Source: Brachybacterium paraconglomeratum (GTDB lineage Bacteria > Actinomycetota > Actinomycetes > Actinomycetales > Dermabacteraceae). From it: DNA of 64,000 nucleotides. Both the position numbers and the translations under genes were made by a program. The DNA is taken from assembly GCF_003994255.1 (NCBI RefSeq), contig NZ_ML133851.1, positions 806,001-870,000 on the forward strand. Reading direction: 5' to 3'. The notes under the pieces were generated by a model that was not told where the DNA came from, did no database searches, and worked only from the letters and a program-made list of their open reading frames with translations. Shown here piece by piece: positions 25,372-33,471 of the stretch (positions are counted from its first letter, which is position 1; every line of letters starts with the position of its first letter).

Positions 25372-25743
25372 TCACTCGGCGTTCCGCGCGATGTGGAGGG
25401 CCTGCGCGATGAGCACGCCCTGCAGCGGGAGCCGCCCGTACGCGATCGCCCGACGGCGCGGCCGGGCACGGCGCCAGTCGTACGCCATCTGCACGTTCGC
25501 GGGGAACACCGCGACGAACAGTGCCGCCGCCGCGGCTCCTCCCAGGCGCCTGGTCCTGGGCGCGGCCAGCAGCCCCGCCACGGCGAGCTCGGCGACGCCC
25601 GAGGCATAGGTGTATCCGCGTGCGGGTCCCGGCAGCGCGGGCGGGACGATCGTGTCGAAGGGCTCGGGCCGGAGCATGTGCAGCGTCCCCGCCCCGGCGA
25701 GCAGGGCGCCGAGGAATCCGGCGGTGCGGCGGCCGCGGCTCAT
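25372..25743 (-). CDS. DoxX-like small membrane protein
   Basis: 123 aa with four hydrophobic segments, the DoxX/DoxD-like layout. An N-terminal TAGFLGALLAGAGTLHML leads to YTYASGVAELAVAGLLAA, a typical E..LGL-type helix, and AALFVAVFPANVQMAYDWRR is a sequence commonly seen in this group. Overlaps the stop of the VOC gene by 4 bp. Function of the family is poorly defined. No catalytic residues are evident. Confidence 0.72.
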   Translation of the reverse strand: MSRGRRTAGFLGALLAGAGTLHMLRPEPFDTIVPPALPGPARGYTYASGVAELAVAGLLAAPRTRRLGGAAAAALFVAVFPANVQMAYDWRRARPRRRAIAYGRLPLQGVLIAQALHIARNAE

Positions 25744-26471
25744 GCGCCTGCTCCCACGGCGGGCAACAGGCAGAGCTCGTTCCCGGAGGGGTCGCGGAAC
25801 ACGCGCCAGGGCAGCTCGCCCCAGTCCGGGAAGAACTCCTCACCGCCCCGTGCGGAGATCCCGGCCGCGACGGCGTCCGGGTCGTCCTCCGGCTCGAGCC
25901 GCACGTCGAGGTGGATCGGGTTCTTGGCCCCGGGCTGCTTCGGCGCCGGCTCCGGGCACAGCTCGAGCAGGGGTCCTCGTCCCGAGGGGTGGCGCAGGGT
26001 GCGCGGCGCGACGCCCGGCGCGGGCGTCCAGCCGCTCAGCCAGGCCCAGAACTCCGCATCGCGGGCAGGGTCGGCGGAGTCCAGCGGCAGTGCCGCGATC
26101 GGCCCCGTGCCCACGTATGCTTCACGCTCCTCCATCACGCAGAACGCCCCGCCCTCGGGGTCGGCGAGCACGATCCACGGCACCTCGCCCTGCCCGATGT
26201 CGAGGTCGCTCGCGCCGAGCTCCCGCAGCTTCTGTGCGATCTGCTCCTGCGCGGCGCCGCCGCGGAGGTCGAGATGGAGCCGCTGCGGGGCCACGTTGCG
26301 TGCCGGGACGCGGGCGAAGCACAGGTCGAGGTAGGCGTCGCCGTCGATGCTCAGCCTGGTCTCGAAGATGTCGGGCGCATCGGTGAGGGTGGTGGTGCCG
26401 AGGGCCGCCTCCCAGAAGCGGCCCAGGCGCTGCGGGTCCAGGGCATCGATGCCAAGGTTCTCGAGGAACAT
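25740..26471 (-). CDS. VOC-superfamily (glyoxalase/bleomycin-resistance fold) protein
   Basis: 243 aa comprising two tandem VOC modules. The first (residues about 3-115) includes AGPRLGRFWEAALG-like AQRLGRFWEAALGTT and LDLRGG; the second (about 125-240) includes DPARDAEFWAWLSGW, IHLDVRLEPEDD and the closing VFRDPSGNELCLL. Metal ligands are partly conserved (His in LHLDL and IHLDV, Glu in GNELC). Start ATG has TAGGGT (reverse complement of 26478-26483) at 6 nt, a leaderless layout. Binding or catalytic role unknown. Confidence 0.82.
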   Translation of the reverse strand: MFLENLGIDALDPQRLGRFWEAALGTTTLTDAPDIFETRLSIDGDAYLDLCFARVPARNVAPQRLHLDLRGGAAQEQIAQKLRELGASDLDIGQGEVPWIVLADPEGGAFCVMEEREAYVGTGPIAALPLDSADPARDAEFWAWLSGWTPAPGVAPRTLRHPSGRGPLLELCPEPAPKQPGAKNPIHLDVRLEPEDDPDAVAAGISARGGEEFFPDWGELPWRVFRDPSGNELCLLPAVGAGA

Positions 26472-26530
26472 CCCGCCACCCTATGGCCGCCCCGGCTCAA
26501 GCGGGAAGGACGGTCAGGTCGCGTCGCCCC

Positions 26531-28885
26531 TCACTCGCCCTCCTCGCCGAGGACGTCGGCTCGGGCGCCCCTTATCCAGTACCCATGTGGAACGTCGGGG
26601 TCGTCGAGGATGACCAGCACGTCGTCCCCATCCGCGCGCACGTGAACATCAGGGAAGCGCCCCTCCTGCCCTGGCAGCATCGTCGCCTGCCAGCTCTCGC
26701 CCCCGTCGAGGCTCGCCCACAGGCAGGCCCCGATCCCCGTCTCGCCGGCGTCGTCCTCGCTGCCTGCGGGCACGTCGATCCACCCTCCCGCGAGCAGCGC
26801 CCCCTCCCCCAGGTCCAGCGCCGGGCCCCGCCTGCCGCGGTCGTCGGCGCGGTAGGTCTCCGTGAGGGCGCCGTCCGCCGTCAGGCTCCAGCGCCCCGTA
26901 CGTCCCGCCACGGAGCCATGGACCCCGTCCTCGCCGATCCCTGCGATCGAGTCGCCGCGCACGGCGCCGTCGAGCGGCACGGTCCGCCAGGTCTCCCCGT
27001 CCTGGACGAAGGTCACCGGGCTCCACTCGTCCAGGGCATCGATCACGGACCCCAGGCCGATCAGGACACCATCGACGGAGGTCATCACATCGACATGGGC
27101 GCCGAGCGCGGCCTTCTCCGGCTCCGGATGGTCCGGCACGGGAGGCGGAACGGCCTCCCAGGCGATCCCGTCGGTCGAGCTGTACAGCCTCGGGGTCAGC
27201 ACCGAGGGACCCCCGTCTTCAGGGAAGATCCACTCAGCGACCGGCAGGTAGTGCACGCCGTCGACCGTGCTCGCCTCGCCCACCGCCACGTCGTTTTCGG
27301 ACCGAGGGAGTCCCGTCACGCTCTGCCACGTGCTGTGATCGGTGCTCGCCTCGACGGCGAACCCGGGTTCAGCCAGGGGATCGCCCACCGGTACGACCCC
27401 CGTGCACAGCGTCAGATCCCCGTCGAGCCGATGGATGTGCACGGACCGGGGCTTGGCGGTCCCGAGCAGGGACTCGTTCCGTCGTACGAGCTGGTCGCCC
27501 TCGCCAGCTCCGAAGGCCGTGCCGTAGGTCGGAGACCGCCAGTTGATCTGCTCAGCGCCTCGGTCGATGGTGGAGGTGGTCCAGGTGATCCGTCCGGCGA
27601 GCCCCGTGCCGGTCGCCGCCGAAGCGACCGAGAGTCCCCGCGCCGGATCGACCCGCAGCCCTGCCTCCTCACTGCTTCCCGCCTCCTGGACGTACACCCG
27701 GCCGTTCTCCCGGAAGATCGTCCCGGTCGCATCCCCGACCGCCTCGAGAACATAGGCCGGGACATACTCCTTCGGCTCTCCAGCCGACCAGGTGCCGTCG
27801 GCGTCGCGGCGGAGCATCCGCATGTCATCACCCCACCAGGTCGGGACGCTGATCTCCGATCCGTCCGGCGAGCGCACCGGGCGACCTGCCGAGAGGTCGG
27901 TGAAGTCGATGGGGGTGTCGGGGTCGAGTTCGCCACGGCCGTCGTGCTGATGGAAGTTCTCCAGCCCCCACCGCGGCAAGGGAACCTCTTCGGCGTGCAG
28001 GCCCTCCGCACCGGCACCCGTCCACGCCGCCGCGCGAGAGGTGCGGGTGTGCTCGTCCCAGTCGACCGCCGTTCGCCATGACCCGACGAGCACGAACGCG
28101 CCGTCCTGCGCGAAGATGGCATGCACCGACTTCTGGTCCGCGTCGCCGGGCAGCGGCGTCGGGGCGCTCCACGTCACGCCGCCGTCGGACGAGGAGACGA
28201 CGACGGCCGCTTCCTCCGAGGTCCCCTTCCGATCGATGGCCACGAGGACCGCATCGTCTGCACGACCGACCGCCTGCACGGACCACTTCTGCCCCTCGGG
28301 CACCGGGACCGGGGTGAGGGCAGTCGCCGCCCCATCGTCCGAGACGTCCCAGACCTGCAGCTCACCGTCCCGCTGCGAGGTCGCGACGAGTCCGTCGCCC
28401 GCTGCGACGAGGGCGGCGCCGATCCCGCCGTCCACGTCCACGCTCCCCCATTCCACCAAGTCCGTCGACGTGTGCATGACCGTGCGCCGCGCGGCATCCA
28501 CGACGCGGCTCGCGTAGACCCGCACCGTCTTCCCGTGCCCGTCGATGACGAGGCCCGTGGTGAGCGGATCGATCGGGACGGCGACACCCTCCGGCTCCTC
28601 GAGCGTCACCGCCCGCAGATCGGCCTCGAGCGCTCTCTCACGATGCACGAGCATCGCCATCGGCCGTTCCGAGCTGGGAGAGATCCCCCAGTCCTCGCGG
28701 TAGACAGGCATCTCGGGCTGCAGCTCAGCGGCGGTGGTCATCGGCGCCAGCGTCACCGTGGCACGGGGCGTGCTCCACGGCAGGCTCACTCCGTCGCACC
28801 CCGCGAGCCCGAGCGTGCCGAGCAGCGCCCCGGACAGCAGCAGCGAACGACGGGACGGACGGAGCACGGGACACGCAGCAGTCAT
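26531..28885 (-). CDS. Large exported lipoprotein with sialidase/BNR-like repeats
   Basis: A 784-aa protein. The start MTAACPVLRPSRRS was chosen because it yields a signal peptide with lipobox LGLAGC; the upstream in-frame extension is not protein-like. The mature part shows repeated Asp-box-like segments such as SSSDGGVTWSAP, STDGIAWEAVPP and SLDGGESWQATM, as in BNR/sortilin-type beta-propellers. No sialidase catalytic Arg triad could be identified. Probably surface-anchored, binding or sensing, rather than an enzyme. Its codon choice looks slightly less GC-biased than its neighbours, by eye. Confidence 0.75.
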   Translation of the reverse strand: MTAACPVLRPSRRSLLLSGALLGTLGLAGCDGVSLPWSTPRATVTLAPMTTAAELQPEMPVYREDWGISPSSERPMAMLVHRERALEADLRAVTLEEPEGVAVPIDPLTTGLVIDGHGKTVRVYASRVVDAARRTVMHTSTDLVEWGSVDVDGGIGAALVAAGDGLVATSQRDGELQVWDVSDDGAATALTPVPVPEGQKWSVQAVGRADDAVLVAIDRKGTSEEAAVVVSSSDGGVTWSAPTPLPGDADQKSVHAIFAQDGAFVLVGSWRTAVDWDEHTRTSRAAAWTGAGAEGLHAEEVPLPRWGLENFHQHDGRGELDPDTPIDFTDLSAGRPVRSPDGSEISVPTWWGDDMRMLRRDADGTWSAGEPKEYVPAYVLEAVGDATGTIFRENGRVYVQEAGSSEEAGLRVDPARGLSVASAATGTGLAGRITWTTSTIDRGAEQINWRSPTYGTAFGAGEGDQLVRRNESLLGTAKPRSVHIHRLDGDLTLCTGVVPVGDPLAEPGFAVEASTDHSTWQSVTGLPRSENDVAVGEASTVDGVHYLPVAEWIFPEDGGPSVLTPRLYSSTDGIAWEAVPPPVPDHPEPEKAALGAHVDVMTSVDGVLIGLGSVIDALDEWSPVTFVQDGETWRTVPLDGAVRGDSIAGIGEDGVHGSVAGRTGRWSLTADGALTETYRADDRGRRGPALDLGEGALLAGGWIDVPAGSEDDAGETGIGACLWASLDGGESWQATMLPGQEGRFPDVHVRADGDDVLVILDDPDVPHGYWIRGARADVLGEEGE

Positions 28886-29031
28886 GCGCACACCCGACCA
28901 CACTTCCGACAGGGCACCTCGAGTTCTCCACACTCCGCAGGTCAGAGCCTCGAACTCGTCGGCCGGAATTCGCTGGCCCGGCAGCGCCGCCCCGCATAGG
29001 CTCACCCCATCGCCGCGCCTCCCGGGCCGGC

Positions 29032-29126
29032 CCTGAGGGAAGGAGGACCAGATGAGCGTCACCGTGCTGACCCCTGCCGTCCTCCCCTCCCTCGCGCACC
29101 GCTGAGAGCGGGCGCCCTCCCTCAGG
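29032..29126 (+). promoter_or_regulatory. Possible translational control region before RIO kinase
   Basis: CCTGAGGGA (29032-29040) is perfectly complementary to TCCCTCAGG (29118-29126). The left arm abuts the ribosome-binding site of a 17-codon leader ORF, and the right arm overlaps AGGAG, the Shine-Dalgarno of the RIO kinase gene (ATG 29137). Pairing would hide the kinase's ribosome-binding site; a ribosome on the leader would open it. This is a structural inference from sequence. Confidence 0.5.
29052..29105 (+). CDS. 17-aa leader ORF upstream of RIO kinase
   Basis: ATG to TGA encoding MSVTVLTPAVLPSLAHR, preceded by a strong GGAAGGAGG at 29040-29048. It ends 31 nt before the RIO kinase start and is enclosed by complementary segments (29032-29040 and 29118-29126). 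The peptide has no run of a single amino acid that would point to classical attenuation. It may act through translation of the leader itself, or be a fortuitous ORF. Confidence 0.45.
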   Translation: MSVTVLTPAVLPSLAHR

Positions 29127-29136
29127 AGACCCTGAC

Positions 29137-30036
29137 ATGACCACGTCCTTCGACCCGGACGGCTTCTTCGCACGCTCGATGTACTCCCTCTCCCTCGCCG
29201 AGCTCGACGAGGACCAGCGCTGGTCCACCTGGCCCGAGACCGCCCACACCCTCGACCGCGGCCCGCAGCCCTTCCCCGACTGGGTGGTGCAGCACGACGG
29301 CGCGATCGACACCGAGCTCGGCATCCTCAAGACCGGCAAGGAGGCCGACGCCTTCCTCATCGACCGCGCCCTGCCCGCCGAGCAGCTGACCGGCGCACCC
29401 GGCGAGGCGTCGCTCCTGGTCGCCAAGCGCTACCGCGACCCCGACCAGGTCACCTTCCACCGCTCGAGCGCCTACGCCGAAGGACGCCGCGGAAAGGACT
29501 CCCGCGAGGCCCGTGCGATCGCGAAGGGCACCGCCTTCGGCAAGCAGGTCGCGGCCGGCCAGTGGGCACGCGCCGAGTTCGACGTGCTCGGCCGGCTGTG
29601 GGAGGCCGGGCTGCCGGTCCCCTATCCGGTGCAGATCCTCGGCACCGAGCTGCTGATGGAGTTCATCGGCACCGACGACGAGCACGGCGCGGTCGCCGCG
29701 CCCCGTCTCCAGGAGACCTCCCCCGATCCCGCGACCGCCGAGCGCTGGGCGCGCCTGATGCGGGAGGCGGTGATCGACCTGGCCGCCCTGGGCCTCGTCC
29801 ACGGCGACCTCTCGCCCTACAACGTACTGGCCGACTCGCGCCTGGCGGATCCGGATCCGGTGATCATCGACGTCCCGCAGACCATCGACCTGATCGCGAA
29901 CCCGCACGGCACCGAGTTCCTGCGCCGCGACTGCCGCACCATGTGCACCTGGCTGCGCTCGCAGGGCGCCCCGCCGTCGGCCGCCGATCCCGAGGAGTGG
30001 GTCGCCGCGGCCTGGCGCGGGTGGGAGGTGCGCTGA
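29137..30036 (+). CDS. RIO-family serine protein kinase
   Basis: A 299-aa atypical kinase of the RIO1-like bacterial group. Conserved features in order are GILKTGKEADAFLIDR (flexible loop), LVAKRYRD (ATP-contacting Lys), RLWEAGLPVPYPV and ELLMEFIG (hinge), LVHGDLSPYNVL (catalytic Asp) and VIIDVPQTIDL (metal Asp). All catalytic positions look intact. Bacterial RIO kinases have no well-defined cellular role. Start ATG has AGGAG 8 nt upstream, and that site overlaps a possible stem with the leader region at 29032-29126. Confidence 0.9.
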   Translation: MTTSFDPDGFFARSMYSLSLAELDEDQRWSTWPETAHTLDRGPQPFPDWVVQHDGAIDTELGILKTGKEADAFLIDRALPAEQLTGAPGEASLLVAKRYRDPDQVTFHRSSAYAEGRRGKDSREARAIAKGTAFGKQVAAGQWARAEFDVLGRLWEAGLPVPYPVQILGTELLMEFIGTDDEHGAVAAPRLQETSPDPATAERWARLMREAVIDLAALGLVHGDLSPYNVLADSRLADPDPVIIDVPQTIDLIANPHGTEFLRRDCRTMCTWLRSQGAPPSAADPEEWVAAAWRGWEVR

Positions 30037-30040
30037 CCGC

Positions 30041-30526
30041 TCACCCCCGTCGGCCGAAGGGCCACCACCGCCGGCGCCGGGCCGGCGGCGCGGCACCCGG
30101 CGGGGAGGGGGCCGCCGGCACGGCGGGACCCGCTGCCCGCACCTCCTGCCAGCGCGCGACCGCGTCGTCCCCGTCCCACGCCGGCGCGAGCATCTTCTGG
30201 AAGGGGTTCGCGCGCCGGTCCTCGTGGACGCGCTCGGTGAAGTCCGCGGCGTACTCTCGCACGGCCTTCTCGTCAGGCAGCGCGGCGAGGGTCTCGTCGC
30301 GGCGCTCGTACTCCTTGCGCAGCAGCACCACGACGGGCAGCAGCGCCTCGGAGTCGATGTCGCCGCTGGCGATGCGCTGGTTCACCCACCAGTCGGGGTC
30401 ATCGGTGACCGGCAGGTCCAGCGGCTTCCCGGCGCCGGGCAGGTCGTCGAAGTCACCGCGCCGCGCGGCCGCCTCGATCGCCGACTCGACCCTGGCGACG
30501 TCCGGGTCCCTCCACGGCGTGCTCAC
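30041..30526 (-). CDS. DUF1992 (DnaJ-homologue C-terminal-like) protein
   Basis: 161 aa. The conserved DUF1992 core is N-terminal: VESAIEAAARRGDFDDLPGA, GKPLDL, WVNQRIASGD and LRKEYERRDE. The C-terminal third is Pro/Ala-rich and ends in a basic RRRRWWPFGRRG tail that may bind membrane or nucleic acid. The GTG start overlaps the SRPBCC gene's stop by 4 bp. Function of the family is unknown, although eukaryotic relatives are DnaJ subfamily C member 28. Converges with the RIO kinase gene, 4 bp apart. Confidence 0.82.
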   Translation of the reverse strand: MSTPWRDPDVARVESAIEAAARRGDFDDLPGAGKPLDLPVTDDPDWWVNQRIASGDIDSEALLPVVVLLRKEYERRDETLAALPDEKAVREYAADFTERVHEDRRANPFQKMLAPAWDGDDAVARWQEVRAAGPAVPAAPSPPGAAPPARRRRWWPFGRRG

Positions 30527-30975
30527 GAGCCCTCGGCGAGCTCCGCGAGGCGGTCGATCGAGGCCATGAGCTTCTCCGGCGTCATCTGCCGCGCCTTCGC
30601 GAGACGCGCCTCCTGCGAGGCGGGCAGGTCGGAGAAGTCGTAGACGTGGGTGACCAGGGTGCGTCCGTCCTCGAGCGGCTCGAGGACCCAGCCCCACTGG
30701 TGGCCCGCCGGCTGCTCCCCGTGGGGCGCGGGGCGCCAGGCGATCTCGCGACCCTCGACGAAGGCGACGACGTGGTTGTCGCGCACCCCGCCGCCCTGGT
30801 TGGTCATGACGAACACGTCGCCGACTGCGCGGACCCGCTGGCCGGCCTCGGCGCCTGCGAGGTTGTCGTTGCCGTCCCAGCGCGGCTGCTCGGCCGGGTC
30901 GGCGATGAGGTCGAAGAGGGCGGCGGCGGGGGCGGCGATCTCGCGGGAGGCCGTCACGACGGCGTGGGCGTTCAT
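30523..30975 (-). CDS. SRPBCC-superfamily (START/Bet v1-like) protein
   Basis: 150 aa of the polyketide-cyclase/START-like fold: ASREIAAPAAALFDLIADPAEQPRWDGN at the N-terminus, IAWRPAPHG and WGWVLEPLEDGRTLVTHVYDF strands, and a long C-terminal helix with KLMASIDRLAELAE. The fold encloses a hydrophobic ligand cavity; the ligand is unknown. ATG overlaps the beta-propeller gene's stop by 4 bp and the 3' end overlaps the DUF1992 start, so three genes form a tight operon. Confidence 0.82.
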   Translation of the reverse strand: MNAHAVVTASREIAAPAAALFDLIADPAEQPRWDGNDNLAGAEAGQRVRAVGDVFVMTNQGGGVRDNHVVAFVEGREIAWRPAPHGEQPAGHQWGWVLEPLEDGRTLVTHVYDFSDLPASQEARLAKARQMTPEKLMASIDRLAELAEGS

Positions 30976-32192
30976 GGCTCCATCGTGCCATCACGCGGGG
31001 CGGTGTCGTCGAAGACGTCGATCGACCCGGCATAGTTCGCGACCCACACCCGGCCGTGGGTGGGCTCGTAGGTGATGCCGATCGGGTTCTGGCCCACCTC
31101 GACCGTCTGGATCTCCTCGAGCGTCTCGGCATCGAACTTCGTCACCGTGTTCGCGTAGTAGTTCACGACGTACAGGGCGAGCCCGTCGGGCGAGATCGCC
31201 ATGGTGCGCGGCTCCCGGCCGGTGGCGACCTCGCGCAGCACCTCGCCGGTGGCGGTGTCGAGCTCGAGCAGCCGATCGTTCCCGGACTCGGTGAGGTACA
31301 TGCGGGACGCGTCCGGGGAGAGCACCAGGTGGCGGGGCTTGCGGCCGGTCTCGAGCACGAGCTCGCTCTCGCCGGTCTCGAGGTCCACGCGATACAGCTC
31401 GTCGGCGTACATCGCCGTGACATAGGCGGTGCGGTTGTCGGGCAGCACCACGGAGCCGCGCGGCGCGGAGTCGACGGGGATCTGCCGGATCTCCTCGCCC
31501 TTGTCGAGGTCGACGACGGAGACGCTCGAGTCGCACCAGTTCGAGACCAGCGCGACGGAGCCGTCGGACGAGAGGGAGATGAACTTCGGGACCCGCCCCA
31601 CCTCGATGACCTGGTCCCATTCCTTCGTCTCGAGGTCGAGGCGGTAGACGGCGCTGTTCCCGATCGCGTCGCCGGCGGCGCAGTCGTCGGTCGCGGTCTC
31701 CCCCGCCCCGGGTCCCTTGAGCGAGTACTGGGAGACGTAGGCGAACCTCCCGTCGGGCGAGAACACCGCCTCGACCGGCGCGCCCGTCGTCTCCCCGGCT
31801 CTGTCCGGGAACCCGAACTCGGCGAGGTCCACGGTGTCGGGGACCGTCGCGGCGAGCTCGAGGCTGCTCGCGTCGTACAGCGTCGAGGTGTGGTTGTACA
31901 TCATGTTGTTCGCGATGACGTCCCCGGCCGGGCTCGCGACCACGGACTTCGGCGAGATGTCCCCGGTGATCCGGTCGCGGTGCACGAGACGGGTCGTGTT
32001 CGAGGGGTCGCCGATCGGATCGTGCACGGCCGCCTCGGCGGGAGAGGCGGCGTCATCGGGACGCAGCATCGAGGTGCCGAGCCCCGTGACGGCCCCGCCG
32101 GCGAGCACGAGCGAGAGGATCGCCATCGCCACGGTGAACTGGTGCGAGCTGCGGCCGCGGCTCGGCGGCTTCCTGCGATGCTTCGCCTCCAC
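30972..32192 (-). CDS. Exported YVTN-type beta-propeller protein
   Basis: A 406-aa protein with an N-terminal membrane anchor (VAMAILSLVLAGGAVTGLG, about residues 23-42) after a basic stretch. Propeller blades then follow with repeated motifs: LSSDGSVALVSNWCDSSVSV, LPDNRTAYVTAMYADELYRV, LSPDASRMYLTESGNDRLLEL and ISPDGLALYVVNYYANTVTK. This is the YncE/YVTN pattern. Probably faces outside and mediates binding; no enzymatic residues are evident. First gene of the operon with SRPBCC and DUF1992 proteins. Confidence 0.8.
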   Translation of the reverse strand: MEAKHRRKPPSRGRSSHQFTVAMAILSLVLAGGAVTGLGTSMLRPDDAASPAEAAVHDPIGDPSNTTRLVHRDRITGDISPKSVVASPAGDVIANNMMYNHTSTLYDASSLELAATVPDTVDLAEFGFPDRAGETTGAPVEAVFSPDGRFAYVSQYSLKGPGAGETATDDCAAGDAIGNSAVYRLDLETKEWDQVIEVGRVPKFISLSSDGSVALVSNWCDSSVSVVDLDKGEEIRQIPVDSAPRGSVVLPDNRTAYVTAMYADELYRVDLETGESELVLETGRKPRHLVLSPDASRMYLTESGNDRLLELDTATGEVLREVATGREPRTMAISPDGLALYVVNYYANTVTKFDAETLEEIQTVEVGQNPIGITYEPTHGRVWVANYAGSIDVFDDTAPRDGTMEP

Positions 32193-32285
32193 GGCTCCCC
32201 CTGACCGCTCTGCCCGATTCCTCAGGCATGAACCTACGGGGCGGAGCAGGGCGATGGGGTCAGGCGCGCTCGGCAGGCGTGTCGC

Positions 32286-33326
32286 TCAGCCCGTCCGCCT
32301 GCCCTGCATCACGACCTCGTGGAAGAGCAGCTCGTACCCGAGCTTCTCGTTGACCTGGATCATCCACGGGTTCACGTGCGAGTTCCAGGTGACCAGCGAG
32401 CGCAGCTGCGGGGCGCGCTCGGCGAGCTGGCGGTGGGTGGCGACCTTGAGCCCGAGGCCCAGCCGGTGCCCGCGGTGCTCGGGCATGACCAGGGTGTTCT
32501 CCTGATAGCCGAGGGTGCTGCCGGGCGCCTCGTGCACGTGCACCTCGGAGTTGCCGACGAACTCGCCGTCCGGCGCGACAGCCACCGCGACGATCCGGAT
32601 CGTGCCCGCCTCGCGCATCCGCCGCTCGCTCACGCGGATCCGCTCGGGGGTGTACTCGGCGGGCTCGTGCTCGACCTCCTCGTCGGGCTCGTCGATCTCG
32701 AGCTGGGTGAGCAGGCGGCCGTAGGCGCTCAGGTGCTCCTCGGGGATCTCCCCGACCCACTGCTCGATCCGGTACTCGCCGCGCTTCCGGACCGACTCGG
32801 CCTCGAGCGCATCGAGCCGGTCGGGGTCCAGCGGCAGCCGCAGCGCCCGGCACACGGCGAGGTTCTTGCGGGTCACGCCCAGCCGGGCGGCGATCCGGTG
32901 CACGGGATGGGCGGGATCCTCCGGGTCGACGCCCGCCTCGATCTCGCCGTACGCCTCGACGAGCGTGCGGCCGGACTGCGCGATCGCGGGCAGCAGCGCC
33001 TCCTCGACCAGCGCGGTCGCGATGCCCTGACCCCGGTGCGCGGGATGCACGGCGACGCCGACGGAGATCGACTCGAGGTTCTCCTGCTGCGGCGTGAAGG
33101 TCATCGCGCGGCCGACGAGCATCTCCCCGCCCTCGAGCGTCTCGGCGAGGGCGATCCAGCGCCGCACCGACCAGTACGGGGTGTCCTCGAGGCCGGCGCG
33201 CAGCTGCGCGAGGCTCTCCTCCTGATGACCGCCGTAGACATGGTCGTCGAGCGCCTGCTCGAGGGCGCGGTACTGCTCGAGCTCCACGTCGGAGGAGGCG
33301 TCCAGGGGACGGATCGTCAGCTGCAT
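32286..33326 (-). CDS. GNAT-family N-acetyltransferase, double domain
   Basis: 346 aa with two GNAT modules. The first (about residues 5-170) has the acetyl-CoA loop VHPAHRGQGIATALVEEAL; the second (about 200-345) has MPEHRGHRLGLGLKVATHRQL. Double-domain GNATs of this type often act on small molecules or tRNA-linked amino acids, but I cannot assign a substrate. Start MQLTIRPLD was chosen over a longer in-frame extension, which is Arg/Ser-rich shadow. Divergent from the MerR-PP2C gene. Confidence 0.85.
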   Translation of the reverse strand: MQLTIRPLDASSDVELEQYRALEQALDDHVYGGHQEESLAQLRAGLEDTPYWSVRRWIALAETLEGGEMLVGRAMTFTPQQENLESISVGVAVHPAHRGQGIATALVEEALLPAIAQSGRTLVEAYGEIEAGVDPEDPAHPVHRIAARLGVTRKNLAVCRALRLPLDPDRLDALEAESVRKRGEYRIEQWVGEIPEEHLSAYGRLLTQLEIDEPDEEVEHEPAEYTPERIRVSERRMREAGTIRIVAVAVAPDGEFVGNSEVHVHEAPGSTLGYQENTLVMPEHRGHRLGLGLKVATHRQLAERAPQLRSLVTWNSHVNPWMIQVNEKLGYELLFHEVVMQGRRTG

Positions 33327-33382
33327 GCGCGCAGTCCACCACGGCGCGGGACCACCGGTCGACGGAATATCCTCGTGCCTCC

Positions 33383-33413
33383 TTGACCCTCCCCTCGGGG
33401 CAGGGCCCAGCGT
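33383..33413 (+). promoter_or_regulatory. MerR-type promoter with 19-bp spacer dyad
   Basis: -35-like TTGACC (33383-33388) and -10-like CAGCGT (33408-33413) are 19 bp apart, longer than the usual 17 bp. The interval carries the dyad CCCTCCCCTCGGGGCAGGG (33387-33405). Over-long spacers containing the operator are the hallmark of MerR-activated promoters. It lies 59 nt before the MerR-PP2C start and so suggests autoregulation. Confidence 0.6.
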
Positions 33414-33471
33414 GGTCCGCGCCGGGACGGACCCGGTGCCCGAGACCGGGCGAGGCACGACGGAGGAACGC

